Notes: generated by a model from the letters alone, not told the origin. 64,000 nucleotides of DNA from Akkermansiaceae bacterium (GCA_017798145.1 CP059069.1:977226-1041225); one strand, 5' to 3'; counted from the first letter of the stretch, positions 8,948-16,477 are shown. Numbers and translations: made by a program.

Positions 8948-9445
8948 ATGATGGATGCTTGTATGACGGAATGGATCACGTTTTTGGAGATGGTGGAGCG
9001 GCCGGTGAATTTTCCGACGGTGCCTGAGGATTTCCAGATCGCCCTCGCGGAAAAAAATGGGCGGATCAACCTGGACTGGTATCGAAGGGTGGGCGCGCGG
9101 TGGGCTTGGACGGATCGCCTGAAGTGGTCGGAGGAGGAGTGGCGCGGGTATGTGGAATCGGAGAATCTGGAGACATGGATCGCGAGTTTCCAGGGGCAGG
9201 ATTGCGGGTATTTCGAGCTCTCGAGACAGGACGAGGGAGTCCGGATCGCGCTGTTGGGATTGGCTCCGGAATCCATCGGAAAGGGTCTGGGCGGGTCTTT
9301 GCTATCGAAGGCTTTGGAGCGCGCATGGACGGAGGGAATCGGACGGGTGTTTCTCGACACCTGCTCGAAAGATCATCCCAACGCATTGCCGACTTATCTT
9401 CGGAACGGCTTCCGGATCATCCGGACGGAATACGGGAGCCGATGA
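8948..9445 (+). CDS. GNAT-family N-acetyltransferase
   Basis: A 165-residue protein. GAGGAG about 8 nt upstream supports the ATG at 8948, with alternatives at 8951 and 8963. The acetyl-CoA motif A is IALLGLAPESIGKGLGGSLL (R/Q-x-x-G-x-G/A form), followed by the typical VFLDTCSKDHPNALPTYLRN segment that pairs a late beta strand with the product-side helix. The substrate is unknown. comM fragment C starts roughly 20 nt after the stop, so the gene end and the comM remnant are nearly abutting. Confidence 0.85.
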   Translation: MMDACMTEWITFLEMVERPVNFPTVPEDFQIALAEKNGRINLDWYRRVGARWAWTDRLKWSEEEWRGYVESENLETWIASFQGQDCGYFELSRQDEGVRIALLGLAPESIGKGLGGSLLSKALERAWTEGIGRVFLDTCSKDHPNALPTYLRNGFRIIRTEYGSR

Positions 9446-9468
9446 GCTCCATGCCGGTGTCTGCGAAA

Positions 9469-9694
9469 ATGGAGCCCAGACCCGTGCGGGTTTTACGGAG
9501 ACGGGTAGAGGCAGTGCCGCTGCTCCGTCCGGCAAATCGAGAACTACCGCCAGAAAATCAGCGGATCCCTGCCCGACCGAATTCTCAGGGTCTCCCGCAC
9601 CTCGACCGACCTCGCCGGAAAGGAAAACATCACCGGTAACGAAGTGCTTGAGGCGATCCAGTTCCGCTCGCTCGACCGGCAGCTCTTCGAGTGA
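9469..9694 (+). pseudogene. comM 3'-end fragment C
   Basis: The fragment encodes PCGFYGD, an in-frame TAG, then [25 protein letters not shown] joined directly to [37 protein letters not shown] and TGA. The join matches a deletion between the two GACCGCATC copies present in intact comM (near 2695 and 2965), as expected for loss between short direct repeats. The nearest frame has one stop, so it is a pseudogene. Synonymous differences again show a diverged source. Confidence 0.9.
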
Positions 9695-9765
9695 CAAGTA
9701 ACTGCTCCCAGATCACGCATCACATTTCTATGGCTACCTCATCAAGCCACAGGAGGGTCACTGCA

Positions 9766-10299
9766 TCATTTCGGTGCCTGCTTTGAAGGTTCGGATTCGG
9801 CCGCCTTTTTTCCCTCATCGAACTTGAGCTGTGTGGTGTCCGGGTGCTCGCGCTCGACGGACGGGAAGCCTTCCTTGGCAAAAGAGGTCACGATGTTCGC
9901 ATGGTTCTGGGCAATCTTGATGGCACGCGGGGTTTTGCCCGTCACCGTGACTTCGAGACCGTTCTCAACCGGGGTGATCTTTGCATCAAGATCCTCGTAG
10001 TGCTCCACCATCTCGGCGTAAGCCGGATCCCAACGCCGCACCATTGCGCCGGAATCGAGCCGCTTTTTCATGTAGGCGACATGGGCGTGAAGCTTTTCCA
10101 CTAGCTCCTTGTTCTCTGTGGTGGTGACCGCGCTGTATCCCGTCTCCGTCATGGTGACTTTTCTCGACAACTCAGCGTGGTGCTCCGCCATGTAGTGGAT
10201 GATGTCGCGCTGCTCTTCGGGAAGTGGGCCGCGGAAGGATTCTGCGCGAGAAGAGGCCGTGCTGGCGAGAAGGACGGGAATCAGGAGTAGGGCTTTCAT
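9766..10299 (-). CDS. Conserved secreted protein of unknown function
   Basis: A 177-residue protein from the ATG at 10299, giving the signal peptide MKALLLIPVLLASTASSRA. The mature part is mostly helical and rich in His and charged residues, with HYMAEHHAELSRKV, LHAHVAYMKKRL, MVRRWDPAYAEMVEHYEDL and KIAQNHANIVTSFAKEGF. I recall a similar WDPLF...QAH-type conserved hypothetical family in other Gram-negatives, without known function. The histidine content hints at metal or heme handling, which would fit the nearby redox genes, but this is a guess. It is divergent from the kelch-like gene at 10416. Confidence 0.6.
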   Translation of the reverse strand: MKALLLIPVLLASTASSRAESFRGPLPEEQRDIIHYMAEHHAELSRKVTMTETGYSAVTTTENKELVEKLHAHVAYMKKRLDSGAMVRRWDPAYAEMVEHYEDLDAKITPVENGLEVTVTGKTPRAIKIAQNHANIVTSFAKEGFPSVEREHPDTTQLKFDEGKKAAESEPSKQAPK

Positions 10300-10330
10300 T
10301 GTTGAAACGGTCGGTTGGTTTGGCATGACG

Positions 10331-10358
10331 ACAAATATATTCTTCTATCGCGATATTT
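10331..10358. promoter_or_regulatory. Inverted repeat in divergent intergenic region
   Basis: CAAATAT and ATATTTG form 7-bp arms separated by 14 nt, inside an AT-rich patch between the divergent genes at 10299 and 10416. The inner part (ATTCTTCTATCG) resembles the ATTCTT-containing repeat beside the ArsR gene at 12145, so it may be an ArsR-type operator. Low certainty. Confidence 0.35.
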
Positions 10359-10415
10359 GCAATTGATGGGATGAGGAATTTTTGGGACGGTCTATCCATT
10401 CCTAGGAACTCCAGC

Positions 10416-12053
10416 ATGAAAGCAATCACGATCAAGACTTCAACGCTCTCGCTGTTCGTGCTTGGCGCTCTTCCTTCAGCAGCTCAACACCAGACAGCTG
10501 AACTCACTTTGCCCTATGCCGAGGGCACCCTGCCATATTCCCTGGAGATTCGGGAGATTTCCTTGGCTCCGGCGGTTCTGCCGAACATTCACTCGGTGGC
10601 AGCGGCCTCATGGGAGGGGGAGTGGATTCTCATGGCGGGGCGAACCAACGGATTGCACGGCATGACGGGAATGAATGCTTTCGACCCGGTGTACGAGAAC
10701 CGGGAGGTCTGGGTCATCAACCCAACGACCAGGCAATCGTGGCACAAGTCGCTCGAAACTTCCGGCGCCAGTGGTTTGTCTGCGGATCAGGTCGATAGCC
10801 TTTCCTCGACCAATACCCAATACCACCAACAGGGGGAAACGCTCGTGATCGCGGGCGGCTATGGCTACAGGCGATCGGTATCAGACCACCGAACCTATGA
10901 CACTCTGTCGGCGGTCAACCTGCCGGGAATCGTCGCTTGGGTGAAAGAAGCCGCAGGTGCCGAGACTTCCATGGCCAGCGCCCACATCAGGCAGATTTCC
11001 GATCCCTATTTCCAGGTCACCGGCGGAGCCTTGGAAAAGCTGGGCACCGAATTCCAACTGGTCTTCGGGCAAAAATACGCCGGGCGCTATCGTCCGAATT
11101 TCAATGGTGTCTACACGCGGCAGGTTCGTCGTTTTGAAATGGGCCTGGATGCCTCCGGAAATCCTGTTGTCCCCGCAGCCTCCAAGATGGCAACTCCGGC
11201 CGATGACGCCTATCGCCGCCGGGATCTCAATGTGGTGCCGATCGTCAGGCGAACCGGCCTCGGGGAATTTGAGGAGGCCGCCATGGTGCTCTCGGGTGTC
11301 TTCACCCCGGAAAACGGGGTCTGGACCCTGCCCGTCCTGATCGGGCAAGGGGGGAGCGTCTCGATGCAAGACCCGGGTGACCAGGCCTCGCTAAAGCAGG
11401 CCTTCCAGATCTACCATTGCGCCAAGACCACCCTTTACCAGCGAGCCAACGATGAGTGCCATATGATCCTTTTCGGCGGCCTGACAATTCTAGAGCGGGA
11501 ACTCGTCGGCGGCTCCTTCGTAAGGGACGACCAAGCCCCGTTCACCAACCAATGCTCGGCCGTCGTCCGCTCGTCCGACGGTTCGCTGCGGCAATACTGG
11601 CTTCACACGCGATTCCCCCTGGTCGAAAGCAATGGCAAAGAGCTCCGCTTTGGAACCAATGCCGAATTCTTTCCGAAAGAGGGTCTCCGGACGCTCGCCC
11701 CGAAGGTTCTCGACCTCACCGTGATGAACCAGCCTCTCGTAATCGGACACATTTTCGGCGGTATCGTAGCGGATGCCGGAAACGGCGGGAACACAGGGGC
11801 ATCGGGTCGTGTTTTCGAAGTCGTCCTCACGCCAAACGTTCCGGAAACGGCACTAAGCATCAGGCTCGGGCCGGGTGAGTTGACCTGGGGGCCGCTTCCC
11901 GTCGGGACGTCCATACTGGTCGAGGAGTCAGCCGATCTTATCGGGTGGCGGGAGCTTGCCACCGGCCTAACGGCAGGGGTCTATGGATTCGATGAGACAA
12001 AGGCCGCGCAGAAGTTCTTCCGCATATATCCAGCGACGGAGGCCACCCCATAA
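10416..12053 (+). CDS. Secreted beta-propeller (kelch-like) protein
   Basis: A 545-residue protein from the ATG at 10416, giving the signal peptide MKAITIKTSTLSLFVLGALPSAAQ. The repeated pattern of a hydrophobic strand, GG/AG, and an aromatic (ILMAGRTNGLHGM, LVIAGGYGYR, ILFGGLTILE, IGHIFGGIVAD) is kelch-like, consistent with a six- or seven-bladed propeller at about residues 45-470. The last ~60 residues (LTWGPLPVGTSILVEES...FFRIYP) match the C-terminal beta-sandwich often found in verrucomicrobial exported proteins. It probably binds a ligand or glycan outside the cell; no catalytic motif is evident. Confidence 0.6.
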   Translation: MKAITIKTSTLSLFVLGALPSAAQHQTAELTLPYAEGTLPYSLEIREISLAPAVLPNIHSVAAASWEGEWILMAGRTNGLHGMTGMNAFDPVYENREVWVINPTTRQSWHKSLETSGASGLSADQVDSLSSTNTQYHQQGETLVIAGGYGYRRSVSDHRTYDTLSAVNLPGIVAWVKEAAGAETSMASAHIRQISDPYFQVTGGALEKLGTEFQLVFGQKYAGRYRPNFNGVYTRQVRRFEMGLDASGNPVVPAASKMATPADDAYRRRDLNVVPIVRRTGLGEFEEAAMVLSGVFTPENGVWTLPVLIGQGGSVSMQDPGDQASLKQAFQIYHCAKTTLYQRANDECHMILFGGLTILERELVGGSFVRDDQAPFTNQCSAVVRSSDGSLRQYWLHTRFPLVESNGKELRFGTNAEFFPKEGLRTLAPKVLDLTVMNQPLVIGHIFGGIVADAGNGGNTGASGRVFEVVLTPNVPETALSIRLGPGELTWGPLPVGTSILVEESADLIGWRELATGLTAGVYGFDETKAAQKFFRIYPATEATP

Positions 12054-12144
12054 GTCGGTTGATCGGATTTCCTGGTTGCCCCGGAGGCTATCGGAGGGCG
12101 ATTGCCAAGAAGCCGCTGCCGGAACCCAAAACCTTCCTTGTCCG

Positions 12145-12492
12145 TTATATCGAATAGTCGATCTCTCCGCGGCTCTTTTGATCGGTATTCAGTTTCCCAC
12201 AAACCAGTCTGCAGAGTGTGAAAACCATTTCGTCCTTCAACGAATAAAACACCTTCACGCCATCTTTCCGGCGCGAGACAAGTCCCGCGTCGAACATCAG
12301 CTTGAGATGTTTCGAAACACTCGCCTGCCCCTGTCCGCTTGCCTCAACAAGCTCACCTACGGTTTTTTCCCCGGATTTCAGCTCCTGAAGCAGCGAAAGG
12401 CGACCCTCCTCACCCAGAACACGGAACATCCCGGCGACTTTCTCCAATGCCGCTGCTCCCATCTTTGATTTTCCACTGGACTTCGTGCTCAT
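12145..12492 (-). CDS. ArsR/SmtB-family transcriptional repressor
   Basis: A 115-residue winged-helix protein. The core reads FRVLGEEGRLSLLQELKSGE-TVGELVEASGQGQASVSKHLKLM-AGLVSRRKDGVKVFY, a standard ArsR fold. The ELCVC-type metal site of ArsR/CadC is absent; two cysteines lie near the C-terminus in TLCRLVCGKL. It is divergent from the heme-binding DUF3365 gene and close to a CoA-disulfide reductase with a rhodanese domain, so it could respond to sulfur species or redox state, as SqrR/BigR-type ArsR proteins do. That role is inferred from context. Confidence 0.85.
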   Translation of the reverse strand: MSTKSSGKSKMGAAALEKVAGMFRVLGEEGRLSLLQELKSGEKTVGELVEASGQGQASVSKHLKLMFDAGLVSRRKDGVKVFYSLKDEMVFTLCRLVCGKLNTDQKSRGEIDYSI

Positions 12493-12494
12493 CT

Positions 12495-12510
12495 ATTCTT
12501 ACTTCGGAAT
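12495..12510. promoter_or_regulatory. Candidate ArsR operator
   Basis: ATTC-N8-GAAT is an inverted repeat placed directly before the ArsR start (12492) and 10 nt before the ATG of the divergent gene at 12521. Its position fits repression of both genes. Short arms make this tentative. Confidence 0.35.
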
Positions 12511-12520
12511 CTATTCATTT

Positions 12521-13318
12521 ATGTCTCTACAAAATTCTATCGTCACCCAACCACCTGTCGCAAGCAGACTTTCAGAGAAGCGCGGAAGCAACCCGAAATT
12601 TCTCTTTCTTGCCACCTTTCACCCGCAAATCAACACAGGCTCCCACGAGCTGCTGGATGTCAGCATCGATGTCGATTTCGCGGAGCATCACGTCCCGGGA
12701 TTCCACCACACCAGACTGAGCCTCTTCACCTCTCTTCTTTCCGCCTGTCTGCTCCCATTCACCTCGGGCTGCAGCTCTGATAATGACACTACCAACACAG
12801 CAGAACTGCCGCCGGAGCAGGTCGAGACAGCCGGGCGCATTGGCTCGGACGCCTCGCTCACCCTCAAGAAAAATCTTGGAGCACAGCTCAAAGCCGCCCT
12901 CCAATCCGGCAGCCCGGAGACCGCACTTCACGTCTGCCAGAAAATCGCCCAGCCACTAACCACGCAAACCAGCCAAGAGTTCCCAGAGGCAATCGTCTCC
13001 CGCACCGCACTACGAGTGCGCAATCCTGCCAACGCCCCCACCGATCAAGACCGCGCAGTCCTCCTCGAATGGGAAAATCTCCTCGCTTCAGGAAAAGATC
13101 TCCCTCCATCGAAACTCATCCACAACGGCCGCACTCAAATCATCTACTACCAACCCATTCTCACCGAAGCAATCTGCCTCAAGTGCCACGGCTCCCCCTC
13201 GGAATTTTCCTCCGCGCTGTCGGAAAAAATCATCGATCTCTATCCCAACGACCAGGCAATCAACTTCTCCGAAGGCGACCTCCGCGGTGCGTTCCGTGTC
13301 ACCGTCACACTCGATTAA
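12521..13318 (+). CDS. Exported DUF3365 (Tll0287-like) c-type heme protein
   Basis: A 265-residue protein. From about residue 75 onward there is a lipoprotein signal (LSLFTSLLSACLLPFTSGC) and then a Tll0287-like/DUF3365 domain: VRNPANAPTDQDRAVLLEW, IIYYQPILTEAICLKCHGSP and GDLRGAFRVTVTLD. The CLKCH is a c-type heme attachment motif. Such domains act as periplasmic redox or gas sensors. Oddly, about 70 residues precede the export signal and no ATG, GTG or TTG lies closer in frame. Either translation starts at a non-standard codon or the 5' end has been replaced or frameshifted. The gene is divergent from ArsR and 18 nt before the CoA-disulfide reductase. Confidence 0.7.
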   Translation: MSLQNSIVTQPPVASRLSEKRGSNPKFLFLATFHPQINTGSHELLDVSIDVDFAEHHVPGFHHTRLSLFTSLLSACLLPFTSGCSSDNDTTNTAELPPEQVETAGRIGSDASLTLKKNLGAQLKAALQSGSPETALHVCQKIAQPLTTQTSQEFPEAIVSRTALRVRNPANAPTDQDRAVLLEWENLLASGKDLPPSKLIHNGRTQIIYYQPILTEAICLKCHGSPSEFSSALSEKIIDLYPNDQAINFSEGDLRGAFRVTVTLD

Positions 13319-13336
13319 TCCATTTCCACGCATCCT

Positions 13337-14944
13337 ATGAAAATCCTCATCATCGGAGGCGTCGCCGGTGGCGCATCCGCCGCCGCCCGCGCCCGCCGCC
13401 TCTCCGAATCCGCAGAAATCACCATCATCGAGCGCGGCCCGGACGTTTCCTTCGCCAACTGCGGCCTGCCTTACCACATAGGCGGGGAAATCCAAGACCG
13501 CTCGGATCTCGCGATCCAGACCCCCGAGTCCCTCTCGCAACTCCTCAATCTCACGGTGCTCACCCGCACCGAAGCGCTCTCCATCGACCGCCCCTCAAAA
13601 AGCGTTCTCGTCCGCGATCTCTCGACGGGCACCGAGACGAAACTGCCCTACGACAAGCTCGTTCTCGCCCCCGGAGCTTCGCCCATCGTCCCGGATCTCC
13701 TCGGTATTGATCTCCCGCGCGTCCACTCCCTGCGCACCCTGCAGGATATGGATCGGATCGAGGACGATCTGAAATCCGCGAAGTCCGTGCTCATTCTAGG
13801 AGGCGGTTTCATCGGGCTGGAAATGGCGGAACAGATCCATCGCCTGGGCAAGCAAACGATCCTCGCGGAGCGCTTTCCGCAAGTGCTCCCGCCCCTCGAT
13901 CCCGAGCTTTCCCACGATCTCGCGAAAGCGCTTTTCACAAATGGAATCGAGCTGCACCTCAGCGAGAATCTCATCTCCATCGAGCCAGGTCTGACGGCCT
14001 CCTTTTCCAGCGGCCTCCGCGTGGAAACGGATCTCATCATCCTCTCCGTCGGTGTCCGTCCGGAAAGCTCCCTCGCCAAGGACGCCGGCCTCACCCTCGG
14101 CCAGCGCGGCCATATCCGCGTCAATGAGTTCCAACAAAGCTCCGACCCCGACATCTACGCGGCCGGAGACGCCGTCGAAACGCGCGATGCCATCCTCGGC
14201 ACCTACCGCCCGCTTCCTCTTGGCGGCCCCGCGAACCGCCAGGGGCGCACCATCGCAGATCACATTTTCCGCGGAGAAAAAGCCCTGCCATACCCCGGCT
14301 CGATCGGCACCGCCATCGTCCGCGTCTTTGACCAGATCGCCGCCGTCACCGGGCATGGCGAGGCGTTTCTCAAAAGCCAGGACATCCCCTACGAAACCGT
14401 CACGATCAACGCATCCTCCCACGCGGATTACTTCCCCGGCTCGGAAACCATCAAGCTCAAGCTCCTTTGGTCCCCGGAAGACGGCCGCGTTCTCGGCGCA
14501 CAGGCCGTGGGCAAGGACGGCGTGGACAAGCGCATCGACATCATCGCGACCGCCATACGCGCCCGGATGACCATCGACGACCTCTGCCACCTGGAACTCT
14601 GCTACGCGCCGCCTTTCGGCTCCGCCAAAGACCCGGTCAACATCGCCGGATTCGCCGCCTGCAATCTCCGCGACGGCCTGCTGAAGCCCGCCTACGGCCT
14701 GCCGGAAGAATCCGCCCAGATCATCGACGTCCGCCCTGCCGCGAAATCGGCAACCCAGCCCGTGCCCGGAGCGAAAAACATACCCCTCGCCCAGCTCCGC
14801 AGCCGCCTTTCCGAGATCGATTCTTCGCAATCGGTCTTCACCATTTGCCAGATGGGAAAGACGTCCTACTTTGCTGCGCGCATCCTCCAGCAGAACGGTT
14901 TTGATGCCCACTCCATCATCGGAGGCGCGCACCTCAATCTCTGA
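13337..14944 (+). CDS. CoA-disulfide reductase-like flavoprotein with C-terminal rhodanese domain
   Basis: A 535-residue protein. The N-terminal FAD motif is ILIIGGVAGGASAAARARR; the redox cysteine C42 lies in SFANCGLPYHIGG, the signature of CoA-disulfide/polysulfide reductases. A second dinucleotide fold follows (ILGGGFIGLEMAEQI), then FAD-binding IYAAGDAVE and the dimerization domain. Residues ~460-535 are a rhodanese domain with catalytic-loop Cys504 (ICQMGKTSY). Such fusions reduce CoA disulfides, persulfides or polysulfides with NAD(P)H. It is co-oriented with the DUF3365 gene (18-nt gap) and the CcoS-like gene (5-nt gap), so it is likely in an operon under ArsR control. Confidence 0.9.
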   Translation: MKILIIGGVAGGASAAARARRLSESAEITIIERGPDVSFANCGLPYHIGGEIQDRSDLAIQTPESLSQLLNLTVLTRTEALSIDRPSKSVLVRDLSTGTETKLPYDKLVLAPGASPIVPDLLGIDLPRVHSLRTLQDMDRIEDDLKSAKSVLILGGGFIGLEMAEQIHRLGKQTILAERFPQVLPPLDPELSHDLAKALFTNGIELHLSENLISIEPGLTASFSSGLRVETDLIILSVGVRPESSLAKDAGLTLGQRGHIRVNEFQQSSDPDIYAAGDAVETRDAILGTYRPLPLGGPANRQGRTIADHIFRGEKALPYPGSIGTAIVRVFDQIAAVTGHGEAFLKSQDIPYETVTINASSHADYFPGSETIKLKLLWSPEDGRVLGAQAVGKDGVDKRIDIIATAIRARMTIDDLCHLELCYAPPFGSAKDPVNIAGFAACNLRDGLLKPAYGLPEESAQIIDVRPAAKSATQPVPGAKNIPLAQLRSRLSEIDSSQSVFTICQMGKTSYFAARILQQNGFDAHSIIGGAHLNL

Positions 14945-14949
14945 TCACA

Positions 14950-15189
14950 ATGCTCACCGCCATCATCATCGTCATGGTCATCATGATCCTCGGCAGCCTC
15001 GGGACGATCTTCGCCTTCTCATGGGCTGCGAACAACCGCCAGTTCGAGGATCTGGAACATGCCGCCGAGACGATTTTCGATGCCAACGAACCCAACGGAG
15101 AGCCAACCGATCCATCCATTTTCTACTCGACGGTGAAATCATCGGGCAAACCAACTTCCGCGAGGAATCCCGCGAGGGCGCTACCCTAG
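14950..15189 (+). CDS. CcoS-like cbb3 oxidase assembly protein (possibly truncated or frameshifted)
   Basis: A 79-residue product. The N-terminus has one transmembrane helix followed by FSWAANNRQFEDLEHAAETIF, the pattern of CcoS/FixS (a helix, then W-A-x-x-x-x-Q-F/Y-D-D-L-E). The last ~25 residues are low in similarity to anything, and another frame over the same DNA continues into a P-type ATPase-like tail. CcoS normally adjoins the copper ATPase CcoI, so this may be a broken piece of a cbb3 maturation cluster. Confidence 0.55.
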   Translation: MLTAIIIVMVIMILGSLGTIFAFSWAANNRQFEDLEHAAETIFDANEPNGEPTDPSIFYSTVKSSGKPTSARNPARALP

Positions 15190-15365
15190 CAATCGACCAA
15201 CTCCTCGCCTTCACCCTTGCCTACAATTTCATCGGCATCGCATTCGCCGCCTCCGGACTCCTTCACCCGGTCATCGCCGCCATCCTCATGCTCGCATCCA
15301 GCATCACCGTCCTGGCCACTGCCAACCAATCACTTGGTGCATTGGCCAAAGAAGGAAATGAGTGA
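15126..15365 (+). pseudogene. Remnant of a heavy-metal P-type ATPase C-terminus
   Basis: This frame encodes LLAFTLAYNFIGIAFAASG, then LLHPVIAAILMLASSITVL, which matches the last transmembrane pair of CopA/CcoI-type ATPases (N-L-x-x-A-x-x-YN-x-x-G-x-x-x-AA-x-G-x-L-x-P-x-x-A-A-x-x-M-x-x-SS). There is no start codon, and no phosphorylation or nucleotide-binding domain upstream. It overlaps the 3' end of the CcoS-like gene in another frame and ends 26 nt before comM fragment D. A small two-helix protein is the alternative. Confidence 0.4.
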
Positions 15366-15391
15366 GGAAATCGAAGTGGTGAAACTCATCA

Positions 15392-15892
15392 TTTCCCCGC
15401 CCGCTTCATGATCGTCACGGCGATGAACCTACACCCGTGCGGTTTTTACGGGGACTCGAAAAGGCAGTGCCGCTGCTCCGTCCGGCAGATCGAAAACCAT
15501 CGCCAGAAAATCATCGGCCCGCTGCTGGATCGCATAGACATCCAGGTCGAGGTGCCGCTCGTCGATTTCCTCGAACTCACCTCCGATGCCGTCACCGGTG
15601 AATCATCGGCAGTGATCCGCGAGAGATTCGCCGCCGCGCGCCACATCAAGGTGCAGCGTTTCAAATCCGCGAAACTCACCACCAACGCAGCGATGGGCGC
15701 GAAACAGGATCGCGAATGCTGCCAGCTCGACGCCGAATCACGCGGCTACCTCGAACACGCCATGGAGCAGATGAACTTCTCCGCCCGCGACCGCATACTA
15801 AAAGTTTCCCGAACCCTCACCGATCTCGCGGGGAAGCAATACATCACCGGCAACGAGGTGTTCGAAGCGATCCGGTTCCGGTCACCCGATAG
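15392..15892 (+). pseudogene. comM 3'-end fragment D (largest)
   Basis: This covers about the last 165 codons of comM with the frame open from ATG 15408, starting at the equivalent of FPARFML. By eye there are about 22 substitutions plus a two-residue loss (AH of ARAHDRI) over roughly 160 aligned residues, with many additional synonymous changes. The Walker A and B motifs lie upstream and are missing, so it cannot be an active ATPase. The last four codons are replaced by an ISAs1-transposase remnant joined after SPDRQ. The open frame runs on to 15986 only because of this fusion. Confidence 0.9.
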
Positions 15893-16422
15893 ACAGGGCA
15901 ACCAGGGCACGCTGCACGATGGTGCGGGTCTCTCTTTTCGGACGGAGGGGCGCTGGATTGGATCGAGGCCGGGCGCGGTGAGGTGACCCGCCATGCCGGG
16001 ACCGATGCAGGCCATGGCCGTGCCGAGGAACGCAGGATCCGCGTGACGAATCATCTCGGTTGGATCGCCCCGAAAGGGCGGATCATGTGGGTGGGGATCT
16101 GCAGAGTGATGTGTGTGGGAAGCGTCCGGCACCTGCCGGGTGAGGAGGCTGTCAGGGCGAGGCGCCACTGGCTGAGCAGCCTGCCACCCGAGGCAACGCG
16201 GTTGCTCGCGCTCGTGCGCGGATATTTGGCGATCGAAAACCGCTGCCACTGGGTGATGACGTGATGTTCAACGAGAACCAGTCGCGCGGCCGCAGCGGGC
16301 ATGCGGCGAAGAACATGTCGCTGCTGCGCCGTCTGGGCCACAACCTCCTGCAAACAAGCGGCGAACTTGCGGGGAAATCGGATCGTTCAAAGCGTCTAGC
16401 CGCCTTCCTCGGAACAACCTGA
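15893..16422 (+). mobile_element. ISAs1-family transposase remnant (C-terminal half, frameshifted)
   Basis: Pieces in successive frames match ISAs1/H-repeat transposases: GNQGTLHDG (KGNQ-x-x-L motif) in the frame of comM fragment D; then LDWIEAGRGEVTRHAGTD and AGHGRAEERRIRVTNHLGW; WLSSLPPEATRLLALVRG and YLAIENRCHWV; then, after a one-base loss near 16255-16262, MFNENQSRGRSGHAAKNMS and LLRRLGHNLL up to a TGA at 16420. The N-terminal half and terminal inverted repeats are not seen. It directly interrupts the end of comM fragment D and is followed 15 nt later by fragment E. Confidence 0.8.
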
Positions 16423-16437
16423 ATGCGGTAGCCCTGG

Positions 16438-16477
16438 CATCCAGTTCCGCTCGCTGGACAGGCGGTTGTTGGAGTGA
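16438..16477 (+). pseudogene. comM 3'-end fragment E (last codons only)
   Basis: The sequence encodes [12 protein letters not shown] and TGA, matching the final 12 codons of comM ([12 protein letters not shown]). It overlaps the region present in fragment D (FRSPDRQ), so it is not simply the displaced end of D. It is the most decayed and most distal of the series. Confidence 0.75.

Noticed and set aside
9100-9701. Frames bridging the acetyltransferase gene and comM fragment C as a fusion protein
   Set aside because: They are out of frame with the GNAT domain, whose own stop at 9443-9445 precedes the fragment, and the comM frame has an in-frame TAG.
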